From: a virus
Reading direction: 5' to 3' (one strand)
DNA: 64,000 bases
Virus record (IMG/VR): IMGVR_UViG_3300050026_000055
Span: 32,281-96,280 of that record
Part shown: positions 1 through 7,246 of the stretch, in pieces
How positions within the stretch are numbered: the first letter of the stretch is position 1
Layout: every line of letters starts with the position of its first letter
The notes under the pieces: model-generated
Databases searched by the model: none
Seen by the model: the letters and a program-made list of their open reading frames with translations, nothing else
What the model was told of the DNA's origin: nothing
Made by a program: the position numbers and the translations under genes

Positions 1-1
1 C

Positions 2-820
2 TGCATCAAGATTGATTGCGGAGAGTATCAACTAGACCATGAAATTACCAAGCTAGTTGGTTCGCCTCCCGGTTATCTTGGTCACTCTGCGACAGCTCCA
101 CGCTTTAATACTGAAAAGGTACGCGAGCATTGGACAGAGCAATATCCGTTGACTGTGATTCTTTTCGATGAAATTGAAAAGGCAAGTCCTGATCTTCAAA
201 ATATTTTGCTTGGTATTTTGGACAAAGGAGTTATCACCACAGGCAGAAACGAGCGAGTTGATCTTACCAAGAGCATCGTCGTTATGACTTCAAACGAGGG
301 GTCAGCGAAGATGAATCAAGCATTAGAAGGTGGTATGGGGTTTGGTGGAATGACAGGAGCCAATACTCACGAAATCAACAGCATCGGACTGGCGGCTGTA
401 CGTCATAAATTTTCACCAGAGTTTGTCAATCGCTTAGATAAGATAGTGACATTCAATTCTTTGTCTAAGGCAAACATAACAAAGGTGTTGTTTACGGAAA
501 TACACCGTCTTCAGGATACCATTTTTCAGAAAACCTTTGCTGCACCGTTGCTAAGGATTTCCAACAAAGCGAAGGAAGCGTTGGTAGCGGAAGGATTTGA
601 TCCGAAGTATAATGCTCGTAATATCCGGCGTGTACTTGAACACAATATTCAAGAACCTCTGGCTAGAGCAATTGCCAGCGAACAATTAAAGCACTCGGAG
701 ACGATTTTTGTTGACATTAACAAGTCGGGGGCGTATACTTTCGGTGTAGTCGATGATCCAGAAAATAGCAAAAAAGCTATAGCATGTCCTAATCCAAAGA
801 TCGAGAGAGGTATGAATTGA
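2..820 (+). CDS. ClpA/ClpB-type AAA+ ATPase, C-terminal part (cut by left edge)
   Basis: The frame is open from base 2, so only the last 272 residues are present and the start lies outside the window. It reads as the second AAA+ domain of a Clp/HSP100 unfoldase: pore loop GSPPGYLGH near residue 21, Walker B VILFDEIEKA near residue 51, sensor 1 VVMTSNE, an arginine-finger region EFVNRLDKI and sensor 2 YNARNIRRV. The family threads proteins through a hexamer in an ATP-dependent way, in the cytoplasm. The Walker A motif would lie upstream. The stop overlaps the TTG start of the next gene by 4 nt, so the two are translationally coupled. Family assignment is firm; the phage role (remodelling or a protease partner) is unknown. 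Confidence 0.9.
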   Translation, partial: CIKIDCGEYQLDHEITKLVGSPPGYLGHSATAPRFNTEKVREHWTEQYPLTVILFDEIEKASPDLQNILLGILDKGVITTGRNERVDLTKSIVVMTSNEGSAKMNQALEGGMGFGGMTGANTHEINSIGLAAVRHKFSPEFVNRLDKIVTFNSLSKANITKVLFTEIHRLQDTIFQKTFAAPLLRISNKAKEALVAEGFDPKYNARNIRRVLEHNIQEPLARAIASEQLKHSETIFVDINKSGAYTFGVVDDPENSKKAIACPNPKIERGMN

Positions 821-1230
821 GAGCGGAGGCAGTTGGATTTACAGGAACATCACAAATCGGTGCAGTAACCGCCAAGCAGTTAAAAGATGGTGAGCGGTTA
901 CTGTACTCACTGTATTCGGAAGGATACAAAGAGTTCCACCACGGAGACTGTATAGGAGCTGACGAACAGTTTCATGCTATTGCCAAGCGCATTGGCTTTA
1001 AAATTATCATACATCCACCGGAGAACAATAGCAAGCGCGCTTTTTGTTTTGGTGCAGACACAGTTTTAGAAGAAAAAGCTTATCTAATACGCAATCACGA
1101 CATTGTTGATGAGACTAATGTATTGATTGCTGTTCCTAAATCAGCAGCGGAGGAGTTGCGGAGCGGAACATGGGCCACTGTTCGATATGCTCGTAAAGCG
1201 AAGCATCGTATTTACATATTAATGCCGTAA
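817..1230 (+). CDS. SLOG/DprA-like nucleotide-binding protein
   Basis: A 137-residue protein starting at TTG inside the stop of the Clp gene (TTGA overlap). It opens with a beta strand and the loop GFTGTSQIG. A second strand carries HHGDCIGADEQFHAIA, the G-D-C-x-G-A-D signature of small Rossmann-like SLOG proteins that bind nucleotide-derived ligands. The end has a strand and a basic tail. Such stand-alone SLOG proteins are common in phages and their ligand is usually unknown. Coupling to the Clp ATPase suggests one operon. No catalytic function can be claimed. Confidence 0.7.
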   Translation: MRAEAVGFTGTSQIGAVTAKQLKDGERLLYSLYSEGYKEFHHGDCIGADEQFHAIAKRIGFKIIIHPPENNSKRAFCFGADTVLEEKAYLIRNHDIVDETNVLIAVPKSAAEELRSGTWATVRYARKAKHRIYILMP

Positions 1231-1238
1231 AGGAGATT

Positions 1239-1487
1239 ATGCCATATATTAAAACTGAGGGCAGAGACACATTGGACAAATTAATTCGGCAGTTTGGTCC
1301 AATGTCGGCAGGTGAATTAAATTATTGCATGACGCGATTGTGCTCTAGATTTCTGGCATCTCGCATGAACTATGAAGGTATCGCTTTGGTAACAGGCGTG
1401 ATCGAGAACGTCAAGCAAGAACTGTACCGACGCGTGGCCACTCCTTACGAAGATCAGAAAATGAAAGCGCACGGCGATGTCTATTAG
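1239..1487 (+). CDS. Small conserved phage/bacterial protein (DUF6899-like)
   Basis: An 82-residue protein with the ribosome site AAAGGAG just before the ATG. It begins MPYIKTEGRD, has GELNYCMTRLC in the middle and ends with KQELYRRVATPYEDQKMKAHGDVY-type sequence. That framing (MPYIK... GELNY... LYRR...YED...NGDVY) is a recurrent small protein family of unknown function in phages and bacteria. No enzyme motif is visible. It sits between the SLOG protein and an HNH nuclease in the same transcription unit. Confidence 0.75.
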   Translation: MPYIKTEGRDTLDKLIRQFGPMSAGELNYCMTRLCSRFLASRMNYEGIALVTGVIENVKQELYRRVATPYEDQKMKAHGDVY

Positions 1488-1496
1488 GAGTTAATA

Positions 1497-2048
1497 ATGA
1501 AGTTAGCAACACTGTGCTCTCATGTTGATCGTAAACATTACAGCAAAGGTCTTTGTGAATCTTGTTATAAAACTTACACCAACCGAAACAATCCTGTAGC
1601 CAGATTACAAGCAAGGGCGAGATACAATAAATGGAAGGCCGCTAATCCAGGCAAAACGGCTGAATATAATAAAAAAAGTCGTGAAAAATATCGTGCTCCT
1701 TGTAGGCGGTGTGGTGCTACAATGCCGTTTCCGTCAATGGGCAAGAGATATTGCAATGAATGTTTGCCATTGGTTAGAAAAGATGGCAACACAAAAAGAT
1801 ATGAACTGCTGTCGGTAGAGTGGGATGAATACAAGCGCAGTTTAGGATGTTCAAGGTGTGGTTACAACAGGTGCGGAGCTGCTCTTGATTTTCATCATTT
1901 TGATGATAATAAAGAGCAGCGTATAACAGTCTCAAGTTGGAAGATGCCAAAAAGCCAAAACGAAATAAGTAAATGTGTTTTGTTATGTTCTAATTGTCAT
2001 CGCGAAATTCATAATGGTATAAAGGAAAAGATATGCGAGACTTTTTAG
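1497..2048 (+). CDS. HNH homing endonuclease with zinc knuckles
   Basis: 183 residues, preceded by AGGAG. An N-terminal zinc knuckle (CSHVDRKHYSKGLCESC) and a second pair (CRRCG...CNEC) lead to a C-terminal HNH core. The core has CSRCGYNRC, then LDFHHFDD as the first H-H, then LLCSNCHREIHNG as the N and final H with a zinc-binding CxxC. HNH enzymes nick or cut DNA and usually promote their own spread. Its stop lies 16 nt inside the next gene. It appears free-standing, with no split gene visible around it. One of 13 such genes in the window. Confidence 0.88.
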   Translation: MKLATLCSHVDRKHYSKGLCESCYKTYTNRNNPVARLQARARYNKWKAANPGKTAEYNKKSREKYRAPCRRCGATMPFPSMGKRYCNECLPLVRKDGNTKRYELLSVEWDEYKRSLGCSRCGYNRCGAALDFHHFDDNKEQRITVSSWKMPKSQNEISKCVLLCSNCHREIHNGIKEKICETF

Positions 2049-2557
2049 TTTATTTGGCCGGACCTATCGACGGACTTCTGTATAGTGAAGGTCAAGATTG
2101 GCGTAACTATGTCTCTACGCGCCTCCCTGTTGAAATACGGGGCATTTCTCCGCTACGCGGCAAGGCTCAACAGAACAGCCGTCTGGGTAAAATTTCAGGA
2201 ACCAATGAGTCCTGCCCGTTGACTTCGCAAGCTGGATTGACGACTCGGGATCGTAATGATTGTATCCGTGCTGATGCAGTCATTGTGAATCTCTTGGGGG
2301 CTACGAAAGTTAGTATTGGAACCATGATTGAGGTCGGTTGGGCAGATTTGTCAAGACGGCCTTTGATTCTGGTGATCGAAAAGCAGGGAAATATCCACGA
2401 TCATCCGATGCTCAAACATTGTGCCGGATTTAGGGTTGAGAGTCTAGATGAAGCCGTTAGCGTCTGCACGGCCATTTTGATGCCGGAAGGTTATGGAACA
2501 AATAGGACGCTTGACGAATTAGAAATTGAAGAGTTAGTTCCTAAGTGGCATGAATAA
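2033..2557 (+). CDS. Nucleoside 2-deoxyribosyltransferase-like protein
   Basis: 174 residues. It begins with a strand and LAGPIDGL, contains DRNDCIRADAVIVNLLGA, and then SIGTMIEVGWADLSRRPLIL. The latter is the GTxxExGxA motif whose glutamate is the nucleophile in nucleoside 2-deoxyribosyltransferases. The family swaps or hydrolyses bases on deoxynucleosides, which fits phage nucleotide salvage or base modification. It overlaps the preceding HNH gene by 16 nt and is followed by a strong terminator. Substrate unknown; a DUF4406-type relative without that activity is the alternative. Confidence 0.75.
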   Translation: MRDFLVYLAGPIDGLLYSEGQDWRNYVSTRLPVEIRGISPLRGKAQQNSRLGKISGTNESCPLTSQAGLTTRDRNDCIRADAVIVNLLGATKVSIGTMIEVGWADLSRRPLILVIEKQGNIHDHPMLKHCAGFRVESLDEAVSVCTAILMPEGYGTNRTLDELEIEELVPKWHE

Positions 2558-2569
2558 AGACAAAAAAAG

Positions 2570-2597
2570 AAGGACAGCTTTTTAGGCTGTCCTTTTG
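2570..2597. terminator. Bidirectional intrinsic terminator, copy 1
   Basis: A 9-bp perfect stem AAGGACAGC/GCTGTCCTT with a 7-nt loop lies between convergent genes. On the + strand it is followed by TTTTG; on the - strand by CTTTTTTTGTC, so it can end both the rightward operon and the long leftward block. An almost identical copy in opposite orientation lies at 57802. Confidence 0.93.
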
Positions 2598-2599
2598 TG

Positions 2600-3283
2600 T
2601 TATAACAAAAATTTAACTAAGAATCCCGAAACAAATCCTGCACCAAACCATCGTTTCTTAGCCTTGCGGTCTGCCGCTTTCACAGCGGCGATTTCTGTTT
2701 TACAAGCAACATTGCTGTCTACGATTTGTTTATTCAATCCTACAATCAAGTTTGTCTTGTCATTGAGTAGTATTCCTAATCCTGTGATCTGTTTGTCCTT
2801 ATTGGCATTAACCGTGGTCAAATCAGTAACGCTGGTTTGCAAAACAGGAATACGTTCCAGTTGGTTGACTGTTGAGCGTGCTCCTTGATCTGTAACGGTA
2901 ATGCCAGTAGTGGTAGCAGCAATATCGCTGTCACCGAGATTGCCCAAAGCCTTCCAGCGATTAGCTAGTTCAGGCAAGGGAAGAGTCTTGTCGATTGCTT
3001 GCTGCTTCGACAATGCAGCATTATTGGCCGCTATCGTAGCAAGTAGTACTTGATTCTGATGAGTAAGGCTGGCTACCATTGCTTGATATTGAGCCTGCTG
3101 TGAAGCGGTCTGAGATGCTAATGCAGCGTTAGATTGCTCCTGCTTAACTAATGCCGCCTGAGCCGCAGCAGCTTTACCGGCAGTCTCCGCAGCCGAATAA
3201 TTCAAGTACTTATTGCCTACAAATAAAAGACCAGTCATAACAATAAACGTTATGACTGTCTTTTCTAACTCTTTAAATGTCAT
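2600..3283 (-). CDS. Membrane-anchored coiled-coil protein, spanin-like
   Basis: 227 residues. An N-terminal hydrophobic segment (TVITFIVMTGLLFVG, residues ~9-23) is followed by a long Ala/Gln-rich coiled coil, a middle region, and a basic stretch KAKKRW before a short hydrophobic end (FGAGFVSGFLVKFLL). One N-terminal membrane anchor plus a periplasmic coiled coil is the layout of inner-membrane spanins (Rz), which disrupt the outer membrane at lysis, but no Rz1-type lipoprotein was found inside or beside it. Last gene of the leftward block. Function is inferred from topology only. Confidence 0.5.
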   Translation of the reverse strand: MTFKELEKTVITFIVMTGLLFVGNKYLNYSAAETAGKAAAAQAALVKQEQSNAALASQTASQQAQYQAMVASLTHQNQVLLATIAANNAALSKQQAIDKTLPLPELANRWKALGNLGDSDIAATTTGITVTDQGARSTVNQLERIPVLQTSVTDLTTVNANKDKQITGLGILLNDKTNLIVGLNKQIVDSNVACKTEIAAVKAADRKAKKRWFGAGFVSGFLVKFLL

Positions 3284-3651
3284 TTTACTCCTTTGCCAAC
3301 ATCTCTATCTAACAAAACTTCATACAGCAGTCCCTTAGCATTAAAAATAACGGCGCATAAAACCTCTTGCAAATCAGGGTCGTTTGCTTCTTTAGAATAT
3401 CCACGATGAATTAGTCTGGCATCCATAAAGTGACGCGATAATGACTTCATGTACGCATCTCTAGGTATTCCCAATGTCCAGTTATCCGAATTACGCATCG
3501 TGCCGTCCTTCTGCTTTCTATGCTTGTGCATATACTGTGCATATCTTTTTTCAACGATAGGCGACAGAAATCCTTCATAGTCAATCTTCTCATTATCATT
3601 GTCGCGAGTTGCCCCCGATGTAAACTCTCGCAAATAATTACCTTCGCTCAA
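3280..3651 (-). CDS. DUF5664-like protein (dATP/dGTP diphosphohydrolase N-domain-like)
   Basis: 123 residues, overlapping the next gene by 4 nt. Its pattern (TSGATRD near the start, LSPIVEKRYAQYM, NWTLGIPRDAYMKSLSRHF, then a helix with VLCAVIFNAKGLLYE) matches a small phage family described as the N-terminal domain of dATP/dGTP diphosphohydrolases. No HD metal motif is complete here, so catalysis is doubtful. It sits among small phage genes near the lysis end of the block. Confidence 0.6.
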   Translation of the reverse strand: MSEGNYLREFTSGATRDNDNEKIDYEGFLSPIVEKRYAQYMHKHRKQKDGTMRNSDNWTLGIPRDAYMKSLSRHFMDARLIHRGYSKEANDPDLQEVLCAVIFNAKGLLYEVLLDRDVGKGVK

Positions 3652-3817
3652 ATTTCCTCCCTAATTTTTCAAACATCCGATCAAACCAATACCAACGAAT
3701 TATAGATAACGCTGTGCTTGTTTTCTTTGTTATTTTATACGATTTGCCTTGTAAGAGGATAATATCTCCTACATCATTGTCCTCTATCTCAGCGCCGTCA
3801 TAATTCCAGCTTACCAT
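3638..3817 (-). CDS. Small hypothetical protein
   Basis: 59 residues from the ATG at 3817, chosen because GGAGGAG lies 4 nt upstream; an in-frame TTG at 3829 would put the ribosome site inside the gene. Starts MVSWNYDGAEIEDNDVGDI, with an aromatic middle (IIRWYWFDRMF) and a basic end. Overlaps both neighbours (7 nt upstream, 14 nt downstream), typical of a compact operon. No recognisable family. Confidence 0.6.
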   Translation of the reverse strand: MVSWNYDGAEIEDNDVGDIILLQGKSYKITKKTSTALSIIRWYWFDRMFEKLGRKFERR

Positions 3818-3897
3818 TTTCTCCTCCAAAGAGATAGCAGAATGCTGACACCAAGCACAACAAGAACTACAAACAGAAATTCAATTAACTTTTCCAT
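3811..3897 (-). CDS. 28-residue single-span membrane peptide
   Basis: A short frame starting at ATG 3897, 4 nt after the metallophosphoesterase stop. It encodes MEKLIEF, then an unbroken hydrophobic run of about 17 residues (FLFVVLVVLGVSILLSLW), then the basic end RRKW. The stop overlaps the next gene, whose Shine-Dalgarno lies inside it. Size, charge pattern and position resemble small phage membrane effectors (holin or lysis regulators), but this is inference. Its own ribosome site is weak, so it probably relies on coupling. Confidence 0.5.
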   Translation of the reverse strand: MEKLIEFLFVVLVVLGVSILLSLWRRKW

Positions 3898-3901
3898 AGT
3901 A

Positions 3902-5176
3902 TCAATCCACGTCTGTATAAACTACAGTGCCAATCAATCCTTCGTTTCGATTCCAGATGAATCCTTCTGCACTTCGTAGGTTACCAACGTAGCCCTGCTC
4001 CGCGTGCCAATCGTCCGGAGAACAAAGAGCACTAAGCGTGCGAACACGTACACCATACTTTTCTTCAAGACGAGTCTGGTGAATATGCCCGACATGCGCC
4101 TCACGGAACTTAGTCTCACCAAAATCCTTTGAGCATTCAGTTGCCATTAACAAAGGATACTCGTTCTTTTTTCCTTTGTCTCCGTGTGTCAGCATGAGTA
4201 AAACATTGCCAAATCTATGATACTTTCGGTAACGTGGCATGTTATCAATTTTAACATCCGCATAATTGTGAAACCAACATTCCAAAGAATCGCCCAAATG
4301 CCAAACCGAAAGAGTGTCGTGGTTTCCTTGAACCATGATTACCTTTACAGGAGCAATCTGCCGTAGCCTCTCAATGGAGTCAATAATCACATTACGAACT
4401 GTGGCAAACGTCTTTTGATAACGTCCGTCAGTGGTTACGACTGTACCGGATGTAGTCCTAGATTCAGCATCATCCGAATTAAAAAGATCATTACCAACAA
4501 TATAAACCAGTTCGTCAAACGAGTAGCCAGCGGAACGGCTGAGTAAGCAGTCCAACGCTTTTTTGTAGATACTGGCGGCTATCTTAACGTCATAGTTCTT
4601 TCCGCCTGTCTCAACGGCCCACGCCAGTTTGCCAAAGTGCATGTCAGGAAGATTTACTTCCAGCATGTTTCCTGATGGCTGTTGTCTAGTAATAAACGCT
4701 GGTGATGGAGGCGCATAACAGATTGCAGCAATCTTTAACGACTCCAGTTCGTCTTTAGCGTCAACGATATGCGTCTTTTTGCTACAGAACGCCTTGACCT
4801 GAAACAGCGGAGTTTGCGAAACGCCGACATCCCATTTATTGAATATGCATTTGTCAATGTTCCACACCGAAAGGTCAATCTTGCAATGTTCGATTAATTG
4901 CGCCTCGGTGCAAATCTGTGTCTTTGGCAAAGATATTATCCACTTGTCACCAGCAACCTCAGAAGATTCGTTTGGCTTCTGAGTTGGCTGTGTTTGGCAC
5001 AATCCTGCAGCATTCAAAAAATCTGTAAAGTTTGCGAAGACTTTGCGGTATGTGCGTTCTGAATAAACGCCCTGTGAACGATATGTTTTACGAGTAACTT
5101 TTCCTGAAAACTTGCTTGCCAATCTCTGAATATCCTTGATTAATTCTTCTTTGGTTATTTTATTCATGCTCTCCAT
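3902..5176 (-). CDS. Calcineurin-like metallophosphoesterase with N-terminal HNH-associated repeat
   Basis: 424 residues from ATG 5176 (421 from ATG 5167). The N-terminal ~60 residues (ITKEELIKDIQRLASKF ... FANFTDFLNAAGL) resemble the DNA-binding repeat found beside homing endonucleases. The C-terminal half has every metallophosphoesterase motif in order: LPDMHFGK (DxH), VGNDLFN (GDxx-type), GNHD, LTHGD and GHIH. Such proteins hydrolyse phosphomono- or diesters using two metals; a phage role in DNA or nucleotide processing is likely. A consensus promoter lies directly upstream, with the first ATG 8 nt after its -10 box. One of three such enzymes in the window. Confidence 0.85.
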   Translation of the reverse strand: MESMNKITKEELIKDIQRLASKFSGKVTRKTYRSQGVYSERTYRKVFANFTDFLNAAGLCQTQPTQKPNESSEVAGDKWIISLPKTQICTEAQLIEHCKIDLSVWNIDKCIFNKWDVGVSQTPLFQVKAFCSKKTHIVDAKDELESLKIAAICYAPPSPAFITRQQPSGNMLEVNLPDMHFGKLAWAVETGGKNYDVKIAASIYKKALDCLLSRSAGYSFDELVYIVGNDLFNSDDAESRTTSGTVVTTDGRYQKTFATVRNVIIDSIERLRQIAPVKVIMVQGNHDTLSVWHLGDSLECWFHNYADVKIDNMPRYRKYHRFGNVLLMLTHGDKGKKNEYPLLMATECSKDFGETKFREAHVGHIHQTRLEEKYGVRVRTLSALCSPDDWHAEQGYVGNLRSAEGFIWNRNEGLIGTVVYTDVD

Positions 5177-5184
5177 TTGAATAC

Positions 5185-5213
5185 ATAATACCACACGAAC
5201 GATAATTTGTCAA
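5185..5213 (-). promoter_or_regulatory. Sigma70-type promoter for the metallophosphoesterase
   Basis: On the - strand: TTGACA (5213-5208), 17-bp spacer, TATTAT (5190-5185). The first ATG begins 8 nt after the -10 box, so the transcript would start at or near the start codon. Confidence 0.8.
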
Positions 5214-5216
5214 GCG

Positions 5217-5702
5217 TTATTTCTTATTTATTGCTATTAATGTGCCGATAACACGATCAGAGCTACTGTTTATAGCATCCACCAATTTCTCATGGTTGTT
5301 TTGTGTTTTTTCAGCCACTCTCGCAATACCTGCTTCACTGATTTTCAAGGCTTCTTGCGTTTTTTCAGCCACTTTAGCGATGCCTTTTTCGCTAATTCTC
5401 AGGGCTTCTTCTGTTTTTTCGGCCACTTTAGCGATGCCTGCCTCACTAGTTTTTACAGCTTCGATCAGCTTTGCATGCCGTTTTTCTTCCATTTCTTTCT
5501 CTAACTCAGTATTTTTAGCAATTGCACTAACAATTTCTTCTTTGGCACCTACTAAGTGTGTATGAATAAAATGGTTAACAAATGTTTTTGTTTTCCAGCC
5601 TAATAAAAATAAGCCTGATAAAACTGAAAGAGGAGTCATATATGGATGAAATGCTTTAATTAAGTCAGATAAATTTCTTGCTGGATCATCGGTTACGAAC
5701 AT
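5217..5702 (-). CDS. Membrane-anchored coiled-coil protein with 19-residue repeats
   Basis: 161 residues. One hydrophobic span (residues ~22-36, PLSVLSGLFLLGW), then a charged helix containing three near-identical repeats of about 18-19 residues built on SEAGIAKVAEKTEEALRI, then the end SSSDRVIGTLIAI. The next gene upstream (5715-6095) shares the N-terminus (MFV..DP), the span and the C-terminus (SSDRxIxTLIAxN) but lacks these repeats, so the two are tandem paralogues. Unknown function; topology suggests a bitopic protein with a cytoplasmic or periplasmic coiled coil. Confidence 0.7.
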   Translation of the reverse strand: MFVTDDPARNLSDLIKAFHPYMTPLSVLSGLFLLGWKTKTFVNHFIHTHLVGAKEEIVSAIAKNTELEKEMEEKRHAKLIEAVKTSEAGIAKVAEKTEEALRISEKGIAKVAEKTQEALKISEAGIARVAEKTQNNHEKLVDAINSSSDRVIGTLIAINKK

Positions 5703-5714
5703 AGTGTTACCTTC

Positions 5715-6095
5715 TTATTTCTTTACATTCAGCGCGATCAGTGTGTCTATCAGTCGATCAGAGCTGGCCTTTAAAGCGTCAACAATTCTTTCGTGACCCT
5801 CGACTGCCTTTTTGGCCATAGCGTTCGAGTTTTCGGCGTTTTCTTTTATGGCTTCTACAATTCTTTCGTGCCCCTCATCTTCCGCCTTTATGATTTTTTC
5901 TAGAGACTCTTCGTTACGTTTTACTGCATCGGAAATATCTTGTTTGATATGTGCCAAATGGTTATTGATAAGTGTATCCACAAATCCCCTTACTCTCCAA
6001 GCGATTACTGCTAAGGTAGTAATGATGGATAGAGGAGCGACATAAATCTTGAGTGTTTCATAAAGTCCTATAACAGGATCAGAGTTAACAAACAT
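5715..6095 (-). CDS. Membrane-anchored coiled-coil protein, paralogue of neighbour
   Basis: 126 residues with a hydrophobic span at ~19-33 (APLSIITTLAVIAW), a charged coiled coil with a repeated EGHERIVEAIKE/EGHERIVDALKA element, and the end SSDRLIDTLIALN. The last part and the N-terminus are closely matched in the adjacent gene at 5217-5702. The pair looks like a tandem duplication followed by different internal repeat expansion. No known family recognised. It sits between a small HNH gene and the metallophosphoesterase. Confidence 0.7.
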   Translation of the reverse strand: MFVNSDPVIGLYETLKIYVAPLSIITTLAVIAWRVRGFVDTLINNHLAHIKQDISDAVKRNEESLEKIIKAEDEGHERIVEAIKENAENSNAMAKKAVEGHERIVDALKASSDRLIDTLIALNVKK

Positions 6096-6114
6096 GACAA
6101 AAAGAGCCCTTTAC

Positions 6115-6318
6115 TTAATTAAATATTCGATAGTCCGCGACTTGGGTGTGTTTGCTGTAATTACACGGACCGCAAAGTGGCTGGATGTTATCAATATTGC
6201 TGGAGCCACCCTTAGATACGGGAATTATGTGATCCGCAGTTGGCTTGTTAGTTGATGTGTATTCTATACCGCAGCATAGACATTTATTTCCATGCGATAT
6301 TCTTGGGTTGACATGCAT
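6115..6318 (-). CDS. Minimal HNH endonuclease
   Basis: 67 residues, essentially only the HNH core: CLCCGIEY zinc pair, ADHIIPVSKGG (His pair), NIDNIQPLCGPCNYSKH (N, second zinc pair, final H). Closely matches the core of the HNH gene at 56832-57341 (ADHIIP.AKGG, QPLCGPCN.SK), so the two probably share a recent ancestor. A small stand-alone nicking enzyme or the remnant of a longer homing endonuclease. Confidence 0.85.
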   Translation of the reverse strand: MHVNPRISHGNKCLCCGIEYTSTNKPTADHIIPVSKGGSSNIDNIQPLCGPCNYSKHTQVADYRIFN

Positions 6319-6323
6319 TTTCC

Positions 6324-6731
6324 TTACTTGAAGATGGTTAAAGGCCCCATATCCACAATCCGAGGATGAAGCTCTGGCTGGCCGATGATTATGTCCAAAA
6401 AAAACCTTGATTCCACATGGCGCAGGTCGGCCCAGAACATTCCGCCTTTTGCATAATCCTGAGTGTTATCGTAAATTGCCTCAATTTCGTGCAGCAATTT
6501 CACAAACGAGGGTTCCCAAATCGAAGGGAATACCAATTTTGGCTGTTCAATCGTCGCACTAAATTTGTGTAAATTCTGTAGAACTTCTAAATGCGTTCCC
6601 CATCCCGCTCGTATCCTGTTCATTATACAGGACATAATAAGACAGGACGCAAGGTGTCCACCATAAGGTAAACCGTGCGTGTAACCAACCAATACAATTT
6701 GTCCACGAAGGAAATCATCTTGACGTAAAAT
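6324..6731 (-). CDS. SleB-like cell wall hydrolase with apparent ATT start
   Basis: 135 residues if translation begins at ATT 6731. The frame stays open further upstream, but that part overlaps the promoter (6911-6939) and its transcript leader, and holds no ATG with a ribosome site. AGGAGGAG stands 4 nt before this ATT. The protein contains THGLPYGGHLASCLIMSCIMNRI, GWGTHLEVLQNLHKFSA and FWADLRHVESRFF, resembling phage relatives of SleB/hydrolase-2 amidase or transglycosylase domains that cut peptidoglycan. Probably part of lysis or virion entry. The catalytic glutamate of SleB is not obvious (T-H replaces G-E), so activity is uncertain. Confidence 0.65.
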   Translation of the reverse strand: MLRQDDFLRGQIVLVGYTHGLPYGGHLASCLIMSCIMNRIRAGWGTHLEVLQNLHKFSATIEQPKLVFPSIWEPSFVKLLHEIEAIYDNTQDYAKGGMFWADLRHVESRFFLDIIIGQPELHPRIVDMGPLTIFK

Positions 6732-6904
6732 TTTGCTCCTCCTTATAAATGTATATCCCGGCCAGTCGGCATTAACCAACCGTCCGGGGCTGTGCAAATG
6801 TTCGCGACCAGTCAGCCTTTGCACAACGATGTATAATAAACGAGTCAGGCCATTTGGGACGCGCCCCACGGCTAACTTTGTTCCTGACTCGTATCTTTTC
6901 AGAC
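6732..6904 (-). ncRNA. Structured 5' leader of the hydrolase gene
   Basis: About 170 nt lie between the expected transcript start (~6904) and the hydrolase ribosome site. It can form three consecutive helices: CGAGTCAGG/CCTGACTCG (9 bp), TGTGCAAA/TTTGCACA (8 bp) and CCCGG/CCGGG enclosing CGG/CCG. It ends just before AGGAGGAG. No known riboswitch class recognised; regulation of the hydrolase is inferred. Confidence 0.5.
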
Positions 6905-6910
6905 AAACAG

Positions 6911-6939
6911 ATAATACCATGACGCCGTCCGTTTGTCAA
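6911..6939 (-). promoter_or_regulatory. Sigma70-type promoter for the hydrolase
   Basis: TTGACA (6939-6934), 17-bp spacer, TATTAT (6916-6911) on the - strand. Unlike most promoters here it is followed by a long structured leader instead of an immediate ATG. Confidence 0.82.
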
Positions 6940-6952
6940 GAGCTGTTCTTGA

Positions 6953-7246
6953 TTATTTTTCAGGCAAATGTAAGGTCGAATCAGGTTCGTACTTTTTGAA
7001 ATACTGCTGCAATTCACTGGCCGAATGTTGTTTTAGGTTGAATGGAGAGGCATAGAAATGCCATTTACCGCCAACTTTCTTCCAATCGCCGCCTTCTTGC
7101 TCAGGTGTATTGTGTACACTTTCCTTAGAAAATGTAATATGATTTGGAAGTTTAAACTCGTCAGTCAAATGCTTACCGCCTGATTGATCCGGTTCTCCGT
7201 ACTTGGCCCTATATCCGGCGTAGTCATAGTCGTTAGACTCCTTTTT
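6953..7246 (-). CDS. Virion-associated domain, probably made as a +1 frameshift extension
   Basis: 97 codons from the shift point at 7246; the frame stays open up to 7306. The sequence (DYAGYRAKYGEP, KLPNHITFSKESVH, SASELQQYFKKYEPDSTL) resembles a conserved phage protein or domain usually near internal virion proteins. No ATG, GTG or TTG follows the AAAGGAG that precedes the conserved part. The upstream gene ends AAG GAG GCT CCC TAA; a +1 slip on CCC would read straight into this frame. An alternative is weak initiation at the ATG pair 7306/7303 inside the upstream gene. Confidence 0.6.
   Translation of the reverse strand, partial: KKESNDYDYAGYRAKYGEPDQSGGKHLTDEFKLPNHITFSKESVHNTPEQEGGDWKKVGGKWHFYASPFNLKQHSASELQQYFKKYEPDSTLHLPEK

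Noticed and set aside
5242-5565. Plus-strand ORFs over the coiled-coil genes
   Set aside because: Mirror images of the repeat-bearing minus-strand genes, without ribosome sites.
6732-6920. N-terminal extension of the hydrolase from ATG 6920
   Set aside because: The ATG overlaps the spacer and -10 box of the promoter and the extension covers a structured leader.
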